This document shows, piece after piece, positions 25,617-34,113 of a stretch of DNA of 64,000 bases. This DNA is from Brevibacterium rongguiense (GTDB lineage: Bacteria; Actinomycetota; Actinomycetes; Actinomycetales; Brevibacteriaceae): the NCBI RefSeq assembly GCF_009857845.1, contig NZ_WWEQ01000009.1:1-64000 (forward strand), written 5' to 3'. The first letter of the stretch is position 1. Each line of letters opens with the position of its first letter. Both the position numbers and the translations under genes were made by a program. The notes beneath the pieces are model-generated. The model had not been told where the DNA came from, searched no databases, and saw only the letters and a program-made list of their open reading frames with translations.

Positions 25617-28472
25617 GTGAGTAGTATCGAACGGCCACGACCCGAACGAGGGGCCATCATTCCCGCTGCCGACGGTGAGCCGCTGGTCAGCGTCATCATC
25701 GCGGTCTACAACGACGAATCGCACGTCGCGGCGGCGATCGGCTCGGTGCTCACCCAAACGCTGAGCGCAGTCGAGGTTCTTGTCGTCGACGATGGTTCGT
25801 CCGACGCGTCGTTCGCAGTCGCACAGCAGCTCGCAGCGCGCGACCGTCGTGTGACTGCGATTGCGCTGCCGAAGAACACCGGAAGCGCCGGGGCGCCTCG
25901 AAACCTGGGCATCCAGCGCGCCCGCGGTCGCTACGTCATGTTTCTGGACAGCGACGACGCACTTGAGCGCCACGCTTGCGCGAACGTGGTTCGGGCCGGC
26001 GATCGTGATGGCTCTGACCTCATCATGGGTCGCACGGAGCGCTTCGATACTGCCCGCCAGAAGACGACCGGATGGTACTCGCGGCTCTTTGGCGAGGCCC
26101 GCACGCTTGCCTCCATCGAGGAAGATCCCGAGCTCATTCGCGATACTTCGGTTGCGAAGGCCTGCCGCACCGAATTCCTGCGCGCGAATGATCTTCGCTA
26201 CCCAGAGGATATTCACTACGAAGACTTGGTCTTCGCCGCAGCCGTGCAGATCGCCGCCAAGGGCATCACGGTCATTCCCGAGGTCATCTACACGTGGAAT
26301 ACCTATCCAACGGCCATGCGCAAATCGATCACGCACCAGCGCGACACCCTGCACAATGTCCGCTCACGTGTTGCAGCAGTCCAGAGGGTCCTGGACATCA
26401 TTCGCGCGCACGATGCGCCCGCTTTTCTGCGCGAGGCGTACATCAAGATCATCGTGCACGATACGCGGCTGTTCATCAATGACATCGCTGACAGCGATGA
26501 CGACGATTTTGCGCGACAAGTGCTCGCTGAACTCCAGCCGCTTATTCGACTTGTCCCGGCCGAGGTCACTGCAGAACTCGATTATCAACAGCGCTTCGGC
26601 GCAGCCGCGATTCTCTCCGGACAGCCGAACCTCGTGCGCCATGCCGCGCGAATGCTGCGCCACGAGACGGACCTCGCCGGTGTGGTCGAGGTGTCGGGCC
26701 ACATCCTGCTTTGGGAACACGAAGCCCTCAGCACATCTCCAGCTCCGACGCTCGCGCTGAACCTCGCAACCGCACAGCTAGCAGAAGTCGCGGTCCCGTG
26801 GCCGAACGCACGCTTCGCACATCGCATCGAATCGCTGCACCGTGCGACGGATGGCCACTCCCTCACCATCGTCGGCACGACCGATGATCCACTCCGTGCG
26901 CTGGTCGCGGCTCCCGACCTCAGTTGGACACTGCGCGTTGTGGAACGCACCGGTCTCCGGCGCTCCTGGACGGCTCCGATCAATGCGCAGTGGGACTCAG
27001 CGCATGCGCGCTATGAGTGGAATACAACCCTTTCGTTGCCCGGCGACGCGGACTTCCTGTCGCTTCCGCGCCTGACATTGCGCGTCGACCTACGGAGCGA
27101 TGAGGTGGTCAACACCTCCGGCATCTTCATCACCAAGAAGATCAAGCTCGCGCAGAAGAGGATCGGGTTCTCCTCGCGCCTCAGCCGAGTGTTCAATGCA
27201 AAGTACCGGCCCTATAAGACGGTGGCGAATACGCTCGCCCTGCGCCCCGCAAAGGTCAGGTCGCAACGCGCTCGCCTGCGGGCGTTGCTTGCACCGGTCA
27301 CCTCGACCGCGCGGGCCGCTCACGCAGCGAAGGCCCTGCCGCTGAAGGATCTCAACGGCTCGTTCGCTGCGGCTGCGTACCGGCTCTTCCGGTCGCTGCC
27401 GCTCAAGAAGACTCAGGTGTTCGCAGAAGCTCAAATGGGGCGATCCCATGGTGACTCGCCGGGCGCGATTGCCGCAGCACTTGAACGGCGTGCGAGGCAC
27501 ACGGTCCTGTGGTCAGTTGACCAGTCGGCGAACAGCAGCTGGGCCGGCGGGCGGTCGAACACCGTCATTCGCGGTTCGCTCGCCTACCTGTGGGCCTTGG
27601 CCCGAAGTGCCTACCTCATCGACAATCAGACCCTGCCCGCCGTCTTCAGGAAGCGGCCCCAGCAGACCTACGTGCAGACATGGCATGGCATCCCGCTGAA
27701 GAAGATGGGACTCGATCAGCCCGAATACGCCTATGCCTCGCCTCAGAAAGCTGCGGATCTCACTCGGCGCACCGCGTATTGGGATTACCTCACTGTGCCG
27801 TCCGAGTATTTCGAGCGCGTATTCGTTCCGGCATTCGATGTGAAAGCCACGCTGCTGCCGCACGGTACCCCTCGCAACGACGTGCTCGCACGGACCGACG
27901 TCGCCGCGACGGCGGCGGCGAAAGCAGTGCTCGGTCTCGACACCACTCGTCGCACGGTGCTCTACGCACCCACGTTCCGCGATACCGAGCGGGGCCGTAT
28001 CGAGATTCCGCTCGACCTTGACGCCTGGGTCGAAACAATGTCAGAAGACACACAGCTCCTTCTTCGCTGCCACTACCTGAACCGCATCTCGGTACCCGCT
28101 CGTATTCGTCCTCATGTGGTCGATGTGTCTTCTATGCCCGACGCGACGTTGCCCATGCAGGCCGCCGATCTGCTGGTCACCGACTACTCGAGCATCATGT
28201 TCGACTACCTTGCCCTAGACCGGCCGCAGGTGCTCTACGCCTATGACCTGGAGCGGTACGAGAAATCGGTGCGCGGCACGTACTTCAGCCTCCGCGAACA
28301 TGCGCCCGGCCCCCTCGTCTTCGAACAACAGCATCTGCAGGAGAAGGTAAGAAGCTGCATGGACTCCGACTCCTACCGCCGGCAGCGCCACGCCTTCAGA
28401 GACACATTCGCGGGCAAAGAACCCGGGGATGCGTCGGAACGGACGGTGGATACCGTGTGGGGAGCACGCTGA
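25617..28472 (+). CDS. Bifunctional GT2 glycosyltransferase / CDP-glycerol glycerophosphotransferase (TagF-like)
   Basis: A 951-residue two-enzyme protein. Residues about 23-250 form a GT2 domain: PLVSVIIAVYNDE, EVLVVDDGSSDAS, NTGSAGAPRNLGI and the MFLDSDD metal motif. A middle region (about 300-560) of beta-rich sequence is unassigned. Residues about 600-945 are a Glyphos_transf domain with QTYVQTWHGIPLKKMG (catalytic His), VLYAPTFRDTERG, the RCHYL segment and LVTDYSSIMFDYLALDRP, the polymerase signature. Such fusions make hybrid sugar-glycerol-phosphate (or ribitol-phosphate) teichoic acid repeats. The GTG at 25617 has a strong AAGGAG ten bases upstream; the more distal start adds an Arg-rich tail. 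A GT4 gene follows after two bases. Confidence 0.85.
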   Translation: MSSIERPRPERGAIIPAADGEPLVSVIIAVYNDESHVAAAIGSVLTQTLSAVEVLVVDDGSSDASFAVAQQLAARDRRVTAIALPKNTGSAGAPRNLGIQRARGRYVMFLDSDDALERHACANVVRAGDRDGSDLIMGRTERFDTARQKTTGWYSRLFGEARTLASIEEDPELIRDTSVAKACRTEFLRANDLRYPEDIHYEDLVFAAAVQIAAKGITVIPEVIYTWNTYPTAMRKSITHQRDTLHNVRSRVAAVQRVLDIIRAHDAPAFLREAYIKIIVHDTRLFINDIADSDDDDFARQVLAELQPLIRLVPAEVTAELDYQQRFGAAAILSGQPNLVRHAARMLRHETDLAGVVEVSGHILLWEHEALSTSPAPTLALNLATAQLAEVAVPWPNARFAHRIESLHRATDGHSLTIVGTTDDPLRALVAAPDLSWTLRVVERTGLRRSWTAPINAQWDSAHARYEWNTTLSLPGDADFLSLPRLTLRVDLRSDEVVNTSGIFITKKIKLAQKRIGFSSRLSRVFNAKYRPYKTVANTLALRPAKVRSQRARLRALLAPVTSTARAAHAAKALPLKDLNGSFAAAAYRLFRSLPLKKTQVFAEAQMGRSHGDSPGAIAAALERRARHTVLWSVDQSANSSWAGGRSNTVIRGSLAYLWALARSAYLIDNQTLPAVFRKRPQQTYVQTWHGIPLKKMGLDQPEYAYASPQKAADLTRRTAYWDYLTVPSEYFERVFVPAFDVKATLLPHGTPRNDVLARTDVAATAAAKAVLGLDTTRRTVLYAPTFRDTERGRIEIPLDLDAWVETMSEDTQLLLRCHYLNRISVPARIRPHVVDVSSMPDATLPMQAADLLVTDYSSIMFDYLALDRPQVLYAYDLERYEKSVRGTYFSLREHAPGPLVFEQQHLQEKVRSCMDSDSYRRQRHAFRDTFAGKEPGDASERTVDTVWGAR

Positions 28473-28474
28473 CG

Positions 28475-29641
28475 ATGTCACAGCATATTGACAAGGTCGT
28501 TGTGATGGGCAACGACATCGACCGGCTCGGCGGCATCGGTCGTTTCATGCACCGCCTCAGTCTCGAACTGTTCAACCGCGGACACACCGTTGAACTTGTC
28601 GGAGTGGCCCCGGCACCTGCTGGTCACTATCAGCCGATGGACCGGCCGCAGCAGATCACGGAGCGCACACTCATGTCGTCGCAGATTCCGGAAGCCTGGA
28701 CGCTCAAGACGCTGGAGCACCGGCTGAACCCTGCACGGCGGCTGCGCTACTCGCGTCGCATGAGACTGCGCCGTGAGGCGGTCGACAAGCTGCGCGAACT
28801 CCTGCCTCAATGGGGCCCGAACACCGTCATCATCTGCACGCAGGTCTACGGGATGGAGCACATGATCGAGGCGGGCTATGACCCCGCCAATCCGCAGCAC
28901 CCCCGCGTGATCGGGCAGTACCACGGGTCCGCGCGCGAGGCCAAGGCCATTGGCGATATGCGACGCGTCCTGCAGTCCTACACGGGCGTTGATCGCTTCA
29001 TCTGCCTCTCCGCCGCAGACGCGCAGGAATTCGCCGCGGCGGGGCTCAACAACGTGGGATGGATTGCGAATCCGGTCGCACTGCCCACACACGATGCGCC
29101 TGCACGCAGGAAAGTCTTCGCGTCGCTGGGCCGCTACGACAAGATCAAGTCGCTGGACTATTTCCTGCGCGCCTGGGCCAGCGTGGCCGACCAACTGCCG
29201 GAGTGGTCAGCAGAGCTCTACGGTGAGGGGCCGGAGCGAGAGGCACTCGAAAGCCTGATTCGCGAGCTGAAGATTCCACGCGTGACGCTCATGGGCAAGA
29301 CCGACGACGTGGGCAATGCGCTGTCCTCGTCGAGCGTCCATATCCTGTCCTCGCAGAACGAGGGGCTTCCCATCGCGATCGTAGAAGCCGGGCTGTTGGG
29401 AGTCCCATCGGTTGCCTTCGACTGTGCACCCGGCGTCCACGATCTGATTGATGATCAGGTGGATGGGTTCATCGTCACTCAGAACAGCGTCGCTGAACTC
29501 GCTGACAGAATGAGGGCGCTGGCTCAAGACGACACCCTGTTGAGTGCATTCTCACAACGGATAGCCGAATCGTCGAAGCGCTACCTGCCGGAGAACGTGG
29601 TTGCACAGTGGGAAGAGGAGCTGCGGGAACTCACATTCTGA
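28475..29641 (+). CDS. Family 4 glycosyltransferase
   Basis: A 388-residue GT-B enzyme. The N-terminal half carries VVVMGNDIDRLGGIGRFMHRLSLEL, with the Gly-rich acceptor loop; the C-terminal half has SLGRYDKIKSLDYFLRAWA, LYGEGPEREALESLI and the donor-binding ExxGLPIAIVEAG block (about 298-312). ATG 28475 begins two bases after the preceding stop, so the pair forms one transcript; a GTG 18 bases earlier is possible but would overlap. It likely adds a hexose or amino-sugar to the teichoic-acid-type chain made by the preceding fusion enzyme. It is convergent with the GT4 gene ending at 29695. Confidence 0.85.
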   Translation: MSQHIDKVVVMGNDIDRLGGIGRFMHRLSLELFNRGHTVELVGVAPAPAGHYQPMDRPQQITERTLMSSQIPEAWTLKTLEHRLNPARRLRYSRRMRLRREAVDKLRELLPQWGPNTVIICTQVYGMEHMIEAGYDPANPQHPRVIGQYHGSAREAKAIGDMRRVLQSYTGVDRFICLSAADAQEFAAAGLNNVGWIANPVALPTHDAPARRKVFASLGRYDKIKSLDYFLRAWASVADQLPEWSAELYGEGPEREALESLIRELKIPRVTLMGKTDDVGNALSSSSVHILSSQNEGLPIAIVEAGLLGVPSVAFDCAPGVHDLIDDQVDGFIVTQNSVAELADRMRALAQDDTLLSAFSQRIAESSKRYLPENVVAQWEEELRELTF

Positions 29642-29694
29642 GGCGACTTACGACAGACTCCCGCGCACACCGCCAATCTGAAGGACGAGTGCCC

Positions 29695-31500
29695 CTATTC
29701 GCTCCCGACGGAAACGGTGCCTACCTTGATTCGCCGTTGCAAGCGGGAGCCGCGGAAGCGCACATACACAGCGCATGAACCCTCTGCACTGTCGGGCAGA
29801 ACACCTGCGGGCACCACGAACCGGTAGGTAGCGGGAGCGGCCGAATCGCAGCGTTTGGCTACGACGCGCAACCCATAGCGGTGGCCCTCGGAAACGACAT
29901 CCGCGACGAGTTCCGCGGTGATGGGCTGCGCGGGATCCTCGTGGAGGACGACCGTATAAGCAGTGCCTCCGGCGTTCTCCCGCTCCTGTTCGACTCGCAC
30001 AAGCTGCGGCTTCGGGGGCTCCGGCTCCGCGGCCTCCTTGTGTTTCCAGGCGGTGTCGATTGCCTGCTTCCACGCTTGGGCGATCCTCGCGTCGTCGAAG
30101 TCGCGCGCACGCGCCACGGCGGCGCTACGGAGGGCTGCGACCTCCTCTTCCGGAAGCCCGAGGAAGTGATCGACTGCTGCGCTAAGCGCTAGGGGTTCAC
30201 CATCGGGTACGAGGAAGCCGTTCCGACCGTGCTCGATAATGTCGCTTGGGCCGTACCTCACGTCATAGGCAATGGGAATACACCCCTGAGCCATGGCTTC
30301 GACCAGCACAAGCCCCATCCCCTCGGCTCGGCTGCTGAGCATAAGGAACGAATGGTCCCGCAGCTGCGCTTGGACATTCGTTGTATAACCTCTCACGTGC
30401 ACGGCAGACTCAAGGCCCAACCGCGAGACCATCTCTTCGAGGTCACCACGCAACCGGCCCTCCCCGAAGATGTCGAGAGTGACCTGTTCCCCGGCACTAC
30501 CGACGACGCCGGCTACGGCTTCGATCGCATGGTCGACGCGCTTGCGCGCATCCAGGCTTGCGAGCACGATGCCGCTCCCCCGGCGCCGGGTGTCCGCGTC
30601 TGCGGCAGGCAAGGAGGTGAAGGCGCGCGAGTTCGGCAGCACAACCCGGTTCGGCTCCTCCCCGAACGCCACCTCGAATTCCGACTTCTGCTGTTGCGTC
30701 AGGAAGGCGAGAAGATCGAACGCCTCGTTGTTTTCCAGCATCTTGATGCGCGACGGCGTAAACGGTCCGTAGAGCGACGTCGCGCCGGGCTCCAGGTGGC
30801 TGTTATGGAGCACTTGGCACAGCAGCACGTTCCTACGCCTATAGGAATGCACCCACGCACCCACTGTCTTCGATTCGTTGATGAGTACCGCCGGGGTCGC
30901 TCCCATGAGATGGTCGAACCACGCGAAGTAGAAGTTCCGCATGCGCTTGTATCGCGCGAGTATCCTCCCCTCGTGGGAGAACACCGTGATCACGCGACCC
31001 TCCCGGCGATCATCCAGCACCGCGATGCTGCCGTCGGGACGATCGAACCGGACAACGGACACCGTCGACCCGTCACGCCACTCTGTCCGACCCATGCCAG
31101 TCGGGGTTCCTGGAGGCGTGGGCAGATCGGCGGGTGACCACCGCTCTTCGGGCTCTAGCGGTTCTCCGAACCACGCTCGGAGCTCGTCGTCGTCTGCGGC
31201 TAAGAGCTCCTGCCACAGGCCCCGGATCGTTGACTTCGAACCGAGAGCACCCGCCTCGCGCAGTCGCTGATTCTCCTGCGTCACATCCAGGGCTGGGTCT
31301 AGCGTCAGAATCTCTACGGGCTTGTCCAGGTATTCACCGAACGTCCCCGATCTGTGTAGGAGGACACTCGTCATGCCGCCGTAGTTGCGGGGGATCCCCC
31401 ACGTGAGGTCGTAGAACGCCAGATCGGGAACGCGACCGGGAGTGCGATCCTTCGCCCACATCGACGTCAGGCGTGCGCGCGTTGCGCTGAAAAGGTTCAC
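29695..31500 (-). CDS. Family 4 glycosyltransferase with extended N-terminal domain (TarM/GtfA-like)
   Basis: 601 residues. The N-terminal about 230 residues include LTWGIPRNYGGMTSVLLHRS and a beta-rich insert (about 135-180), as in GT4 enzymes that glycosylate polymers or proteins (TarM, GtfA). The donor domain includes VVLPNSRAF, GSGIVLASLDARKRVDHAIEA, DIFGEGRLRGDLE, VRGYTTNVQAQL and the SRAEGMGLVLVEAMAQG block (about 395-411). The C-terminal 90 residues are beta-rich and unassigned. Third-position use is less strictly G/C than in the flanking metabolic genes. It stands at the end of a minus-strand run of teichoic-acid genes, 17 bases after the GT2 gene. A WTA-glycosylating role is inferred. 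Confidence 0.8.
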   Translation of the reverse strand: MNLFSATRARLTSMWAKDRTPGRVPDLAFYDLTWGIPRNYGGMTSVLLHRSGTFGEYLDKPVEILTLDPALDVTQENQRLREAGALGSKSTIRGLWQELLAADDDELRAWFGEPLEPEERWSPADLPTPPGTPTGMGRTEWRDGSTVSVVRFDRPDGSIAVLDDRREGRVITVFSHEGRILARYKRMRNFYFAWFDHLMGATPAVLINESKTVGAWVHSYRRRNVLLCQVLHNSHLEPGATSLYGPFTPSRIKMLENNEAFDLLAFLTQQQKSEFEVAFGEEPNRVVLPNSRAFTSLPAADADTRRRGSGIVLASLDARKRVDHAIEAVAGVVGSAGEQVTLDIFGEGRLRGDLEEMVSRLGLESAVHVRGYTTNVQAQLRDHSFLMLSSRAEGMGLVLVEAMAQGCIPIAYDVRYGPSDIIEHGRNGFLVPDGEPLALSAAVDHFLGLPEEEVAALRSAAVARARDFDDARIAQAWKQAIDTAWKHKEAAEPEPPKPQLVRVEQERENAGGTAYTVVLHEDPAQPITAELVADVVSEGHRYGLRVVAKRCDSAAPATYRFVVPAGVLPDSAEGSCAVYVRFRGSRLQRRIKVGTVSVGSE

Positions 31501-31517
31501 GGGTTTCGTTCTCGTTC

Positions 31518-32594
31518 TCAGATCACCGGCGGTCGGCCGTGTACGGACATGGTGAGCAGGCCCCTGCTCGAGAGCTTGTGAGGTTCCTCATCGTCTGCCC
31601 AAGGATCATCGCGCCATCCGTCTTTCCACCCGTTGAACCAGGGCTTGAGCTGTTCGGGGCTCTTGCGCCAGCGCAGTGTCTGCACAGCTGTCCACGATCC
31701 CACGTAGGCCCAACTGAATGGCCAGGGTAGGTTGCGGCGAGCCAGCCACACGCGATTACGCGCATTCATGTAGAAGTACTCCGCGTGCCGCTTGGGGTCC
31801 ATGACCGGGTGCGCCACGGTGAGCTCGCCCATGTACCACACCTGGTAACCGGCGTCCCACACTCGCCATGCGAGTTCAATGCCCTCATGGGCGTACCAGA
31901 ACGGCGCGGGCCAACCCCCTGCACGGTCGTAGGCCTTCCGCTGCAGGCACACCGCACCCTCCCACACAGAGAAGACGTTGGACGAATGATCGGGGCTGCC
32001 CTTGCGCAGCCGCGGAATCCAGCGCTTGGGCGCATCGTCGCGGGTGGGATCTGCGACACGGGGCTGGATGAGACCAATGCTGGGCTTCGTGCGCATGAGC
32101 TGGGCCATCTGCATGAGCGTGGTGTCGTCCGGCAGCCACGCATCATCATCCAGGAAGAACAGGAACTCGCCGTCCACGTACTGCACGCCCTGATTGCGAC
32201 CTGCGGGAATGCCCACGTTCTCCGGCAGCATGACGGTCTTGACGGACCCCGGCAGGCCCACGGGGTCCCACCCGTTGCCCACGCAGACGACGTCAAGTTC
32301 CACGCCCTTCTGTGCGAGCAGCGATTCCAGGCCGCGGCGAAGATCATCAGGGCGCTTGCCCTGCGTGAGCACCACCACGCCGAACGAGTACTTGCGCCCG
32401 TTGCGGGGGCGCTCTGACTGGGCGGGTTCGTGCAGGAGCGTCGCGCGGGCCATGCGCTCGGCGCGCCGGCGCTCGCGCGCGCTTTGGCGCACCGCATCGT
32501 ATTCGCGCTGCGCTCTGTCCTCCGCGGTCGGAAGGATTTCATGCGCCGTGGAGTGTGCGGGGTCGAGGTCGTTCAGCTCAGGGTCATTGGGCAT
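31518..32594 (-). CDS. Family 2 glycosyltransferase (rhamnosyl/galactofuranosyl-type)
   Basis: 358 residues. A highly charged 60-residue N-terminus with coiled-coil character (AEDRAQREYDAVRQSARERRRAERM) is followed by a GT2 domain: FGVVVLTQGKRPDDLRRGLESL, NVGIPAGRNQGVQYVDGEFLFFLDDDAW (DDD metal motif near 148-150), WEGAVCLQRKAYDRAGGWP and WYAHEGIELAWRVWDAG, the ED-like catalytic block. ATG 32594 was chosen because it begins the native-looking MPNDPELNDLD; the frame upstream runs inside the preceding gene. The start overlaps the upstream gene's terminal region by a few bases at most (its stop is 32596). Substrate is unknown. Confidence 0.82.
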   Translation of the reverse strand: MPNDPELNDLDPAHSTAHEILPTAEDRAQREYDAVRQSARERRRAERMARATLLHEPAQSERPRNGRKYSFGVVVLTQGKRPDDLRRGLESLLAQKGVELDVVCVGNGWDPVGLPGSVKTVMLPENVGIPAGRNQGVQYVDGEFLFFLDDDAWLPDDTTLMQMAQLMRTKPSIGLIQPRVADPTRDDAPKRWIPRLRKGSPDHSSNVFSVWEGAVCLQRKAYDRAGGWPAPFWYAHEGIELAWRVWDAGYQVWYMGELTVAHPVMDPKRHAEYFYMNARNRVWLARRNLPWPFSWAYVGSWTAVQTLRWRKSPEQLKPWFNGWKDGWRDDPWADDEEPHKLSSRGLLTMSVHGRPPVI

Positions 32595-32595
32595 G

Positions 32596-33428
32596 TCAGC
32601 GCAACCGCCTCGACGCCATGATGGAGACGAAGTGCCCAACGACGGCCAAGGCACACAGTGGCACCATCGCCACCACGAGCAGGCGTTCGCCCAGCAGCGG
32701 CGGACCACCAACTGCACCGGATACAAGACTCACCACGGCCGCAGCAACCGCGAGGATGGCATCTCGACGGAATGGAAGATCCGGTGAAAGGGCACGAACC
32801 GCGCGGCACGCTTGAGCTTCGCGAGGAACCCGGAAGGAATGCCCGTGGCTTCCGCACTGTCCGGCAGCTTGTCCAGGCCATTGAAGGCGCGCGCGACGTG
32901 CACCATGTCGTTGAGCGCCTTGTTCAGCAGCACCAGCGAGCAGAGCACTGCACCGCCCAGCAGATAGGGATACGCGACTCCCGGCGCCGCGTGCACGAGG
33001 CTGAGATGGCCTACGGCGCGGGCACCGAGCGCAAAGGCGACAAGCCCTTCGGTCGTATAGTGGCCCACCTTGTCGAGGAACACGCCCTTGGGCCCCTGGG
33101 TCCCACGCCAACGGGCGACTTCTCCGTCACAGCAGTCCAGATACATCTGCAGCTGCGAGAAGAACAGAGCAAGGATCGCCCCCCATATCCCTGGCAGCAA
33201 GAGGGCCGCGGCGATGCACCAGCCGGAGAGGATCATCAGCCCAGTGACACCGTTGGCGCTGATGCGCGTGCGCACCAGCAGAACGGTGGTGTAGATCGAG
33301 ATGTGGCGCAGGTAGAGCTGAGCCGTCCAGTGCTCCGCGTTCTTCCGCGAGCGCACCTCGGGCGGCTGCGCCACAGCCCGCAGCTGGGCGAGCGTAGGAC
33401 GCGCGGGCCGATCGCGTGTACTCAGCAC
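32596..33428 (-). pseudogene. CDP-alcohol phosphatidyltransferase family protein, frameshifted
   Basis: A membrane enzyme transferring a phospho-alcohol from CDP. The signature is DCCDGEVARWRG followed by GVFLDKVGHY, matching DxxDGxxARx8Gx3Dx3D except that the last Asp is His. Five or six helices follow in two pieces: the first frame runs to SVEMPSSRLLRPW and stops at 32730, but the final helices (ILAVAAAVVSLVSG ... GHFVSIMASRRLR) lie in another frame ending at 32596. Adding one base near 32758-32766 (for example GAGGAT for GAGAT) restores a 277-residue protein. Either a sequencing error or a real lesion. GTG 33428 was chosen for its AAGGAGA site; a GTG at 33461 lacks one. Neighbouring tagD suggests a glycerol- or other polyol-phosphate role. 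Confidence 0.78.
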
Positions 33429-33483
33429 GGCGTCTCCTTCGTTGACGGGGGCAAACGGCACAATGATCGGCGCCAGTTTACTT

Positions 33484-33499
33484 CCCGTTCATAAACGGG
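33484..33499. promoter_or_regulatory. Small palindrome in promoter of the CDP-alcohol transferase gene
   Basis: CCCGTT and AACGGG (33484-33489 and 33494-33499) flank four bases, about 55 bases upstream of the GTG at 33428. A possible -10 (TAAACT on the minus strand) follows closely, so this may be an operator, or merely a hairpin in the leader. Confidence 0.35.
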
Positions 33500-33520
33500 A
33501 CAGCGGATTCGACTGTGACA

Positions 33521-33538
33521 TCGATTCCTGAGAATCGA
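33521..33538 (-). terminator. Short hairpin after tagD
   Basis: TCGATTC and GAATCGA (33521-33527, 33532-33538) form a 7-pair stem with a 4-base loop 16 bases past the tagD stop. It is weak and has no T-run; it may act as a partial terminator between tagD and the next minus-strand gene. Confidence 0.4.
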
Positions 33539-33553
33539 CCCGAAGGGAGCGCG

Positions 33554-33946
33554 TCAGCTGCGCGCAGACAGATCGTTTTTGATCTGGGTCGTGGAGATCT
33601 CCGGGGTGCGCGGAAGGTAGATGACCTCGCAGGCATCCTGCAGGTCATCGAACTTTCCGGCCCAGTCGTCGCCCATGACGAACTTGTCGATGTGGAAGCG
33701 CTCGATGTCATCGCGCTTCTGCTCCCACGTCTCCTCCGGGATCACGAGGTCGACATAGCGGATGGCCTCGAGCATGTTCTTGCGGTCCTCATACGAGAAG
33801 TACGACTTCTTGCCCTTGCCCGCGTTGAACTCGTCGCTCGACAGCGCGACCACGAGGTAGTCCCCCTGCGCCTTGCAGCGCTGGAGTAGCCGGATGTGAC
33901 CGTAGTGGAGCAGGTCGAACGTGCCGTAGGTGATGACACGGCGCAT
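33554..33946 (-). CDS. tagD: Glycerol-3-phosphate cytidylyltransferase
   Basis: A 130-residue nucleotidyltransferase making CDP-glycerol from CTP and glycerol 3-phosphate, the donor for teichoic-acid polymerases. It has the family signature VITYGTFDLLHYGHIRLLQRCK (GTFDLLHxGH, residues about 6-16), KKSYFSYEDRKNMLEAIRYVD, and the terminal STTQIKNDL (RTEGISTT-like, here RTPEISTT). Length is exactly as in TagD/TarD. ATG 33946 starts the conserved MRRVITYGTFD; upstream in-frame residues are not conserved-looking. It lies between three glycerophosphotransferase-type genes, tying the whole region to glycerol-phosphate polymer synthesis. Confidence 0.93.
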   Translation of the reverse strand: MRRVITYGTFDLLHYGHIRLLQRCKAQGDYLVVALSSDEFNAGKGKKSYFSYEDRKNMLEAIRYVDLVIPEETWEQKRDDIERFHIDKFVMGDDWAGKFDDLQDACEVIYLPRTPEISTTQIKNDLSARS

Positions 33947-34113
33947 AGGTACCGTCCTCTGAGTTGTAGAGCATGCTTGCGACGCGGATACGAAGCCGCG
34001 CGATACTGAGACCACCAGATTAACCCGCAGTTCACCTGGCGGCCAAGATTCACGCCCGCGCCGAGGGCTGAGATGCGGACTGAACCGACGATTCCCTGGC
34101 GGAAACGAACCGT

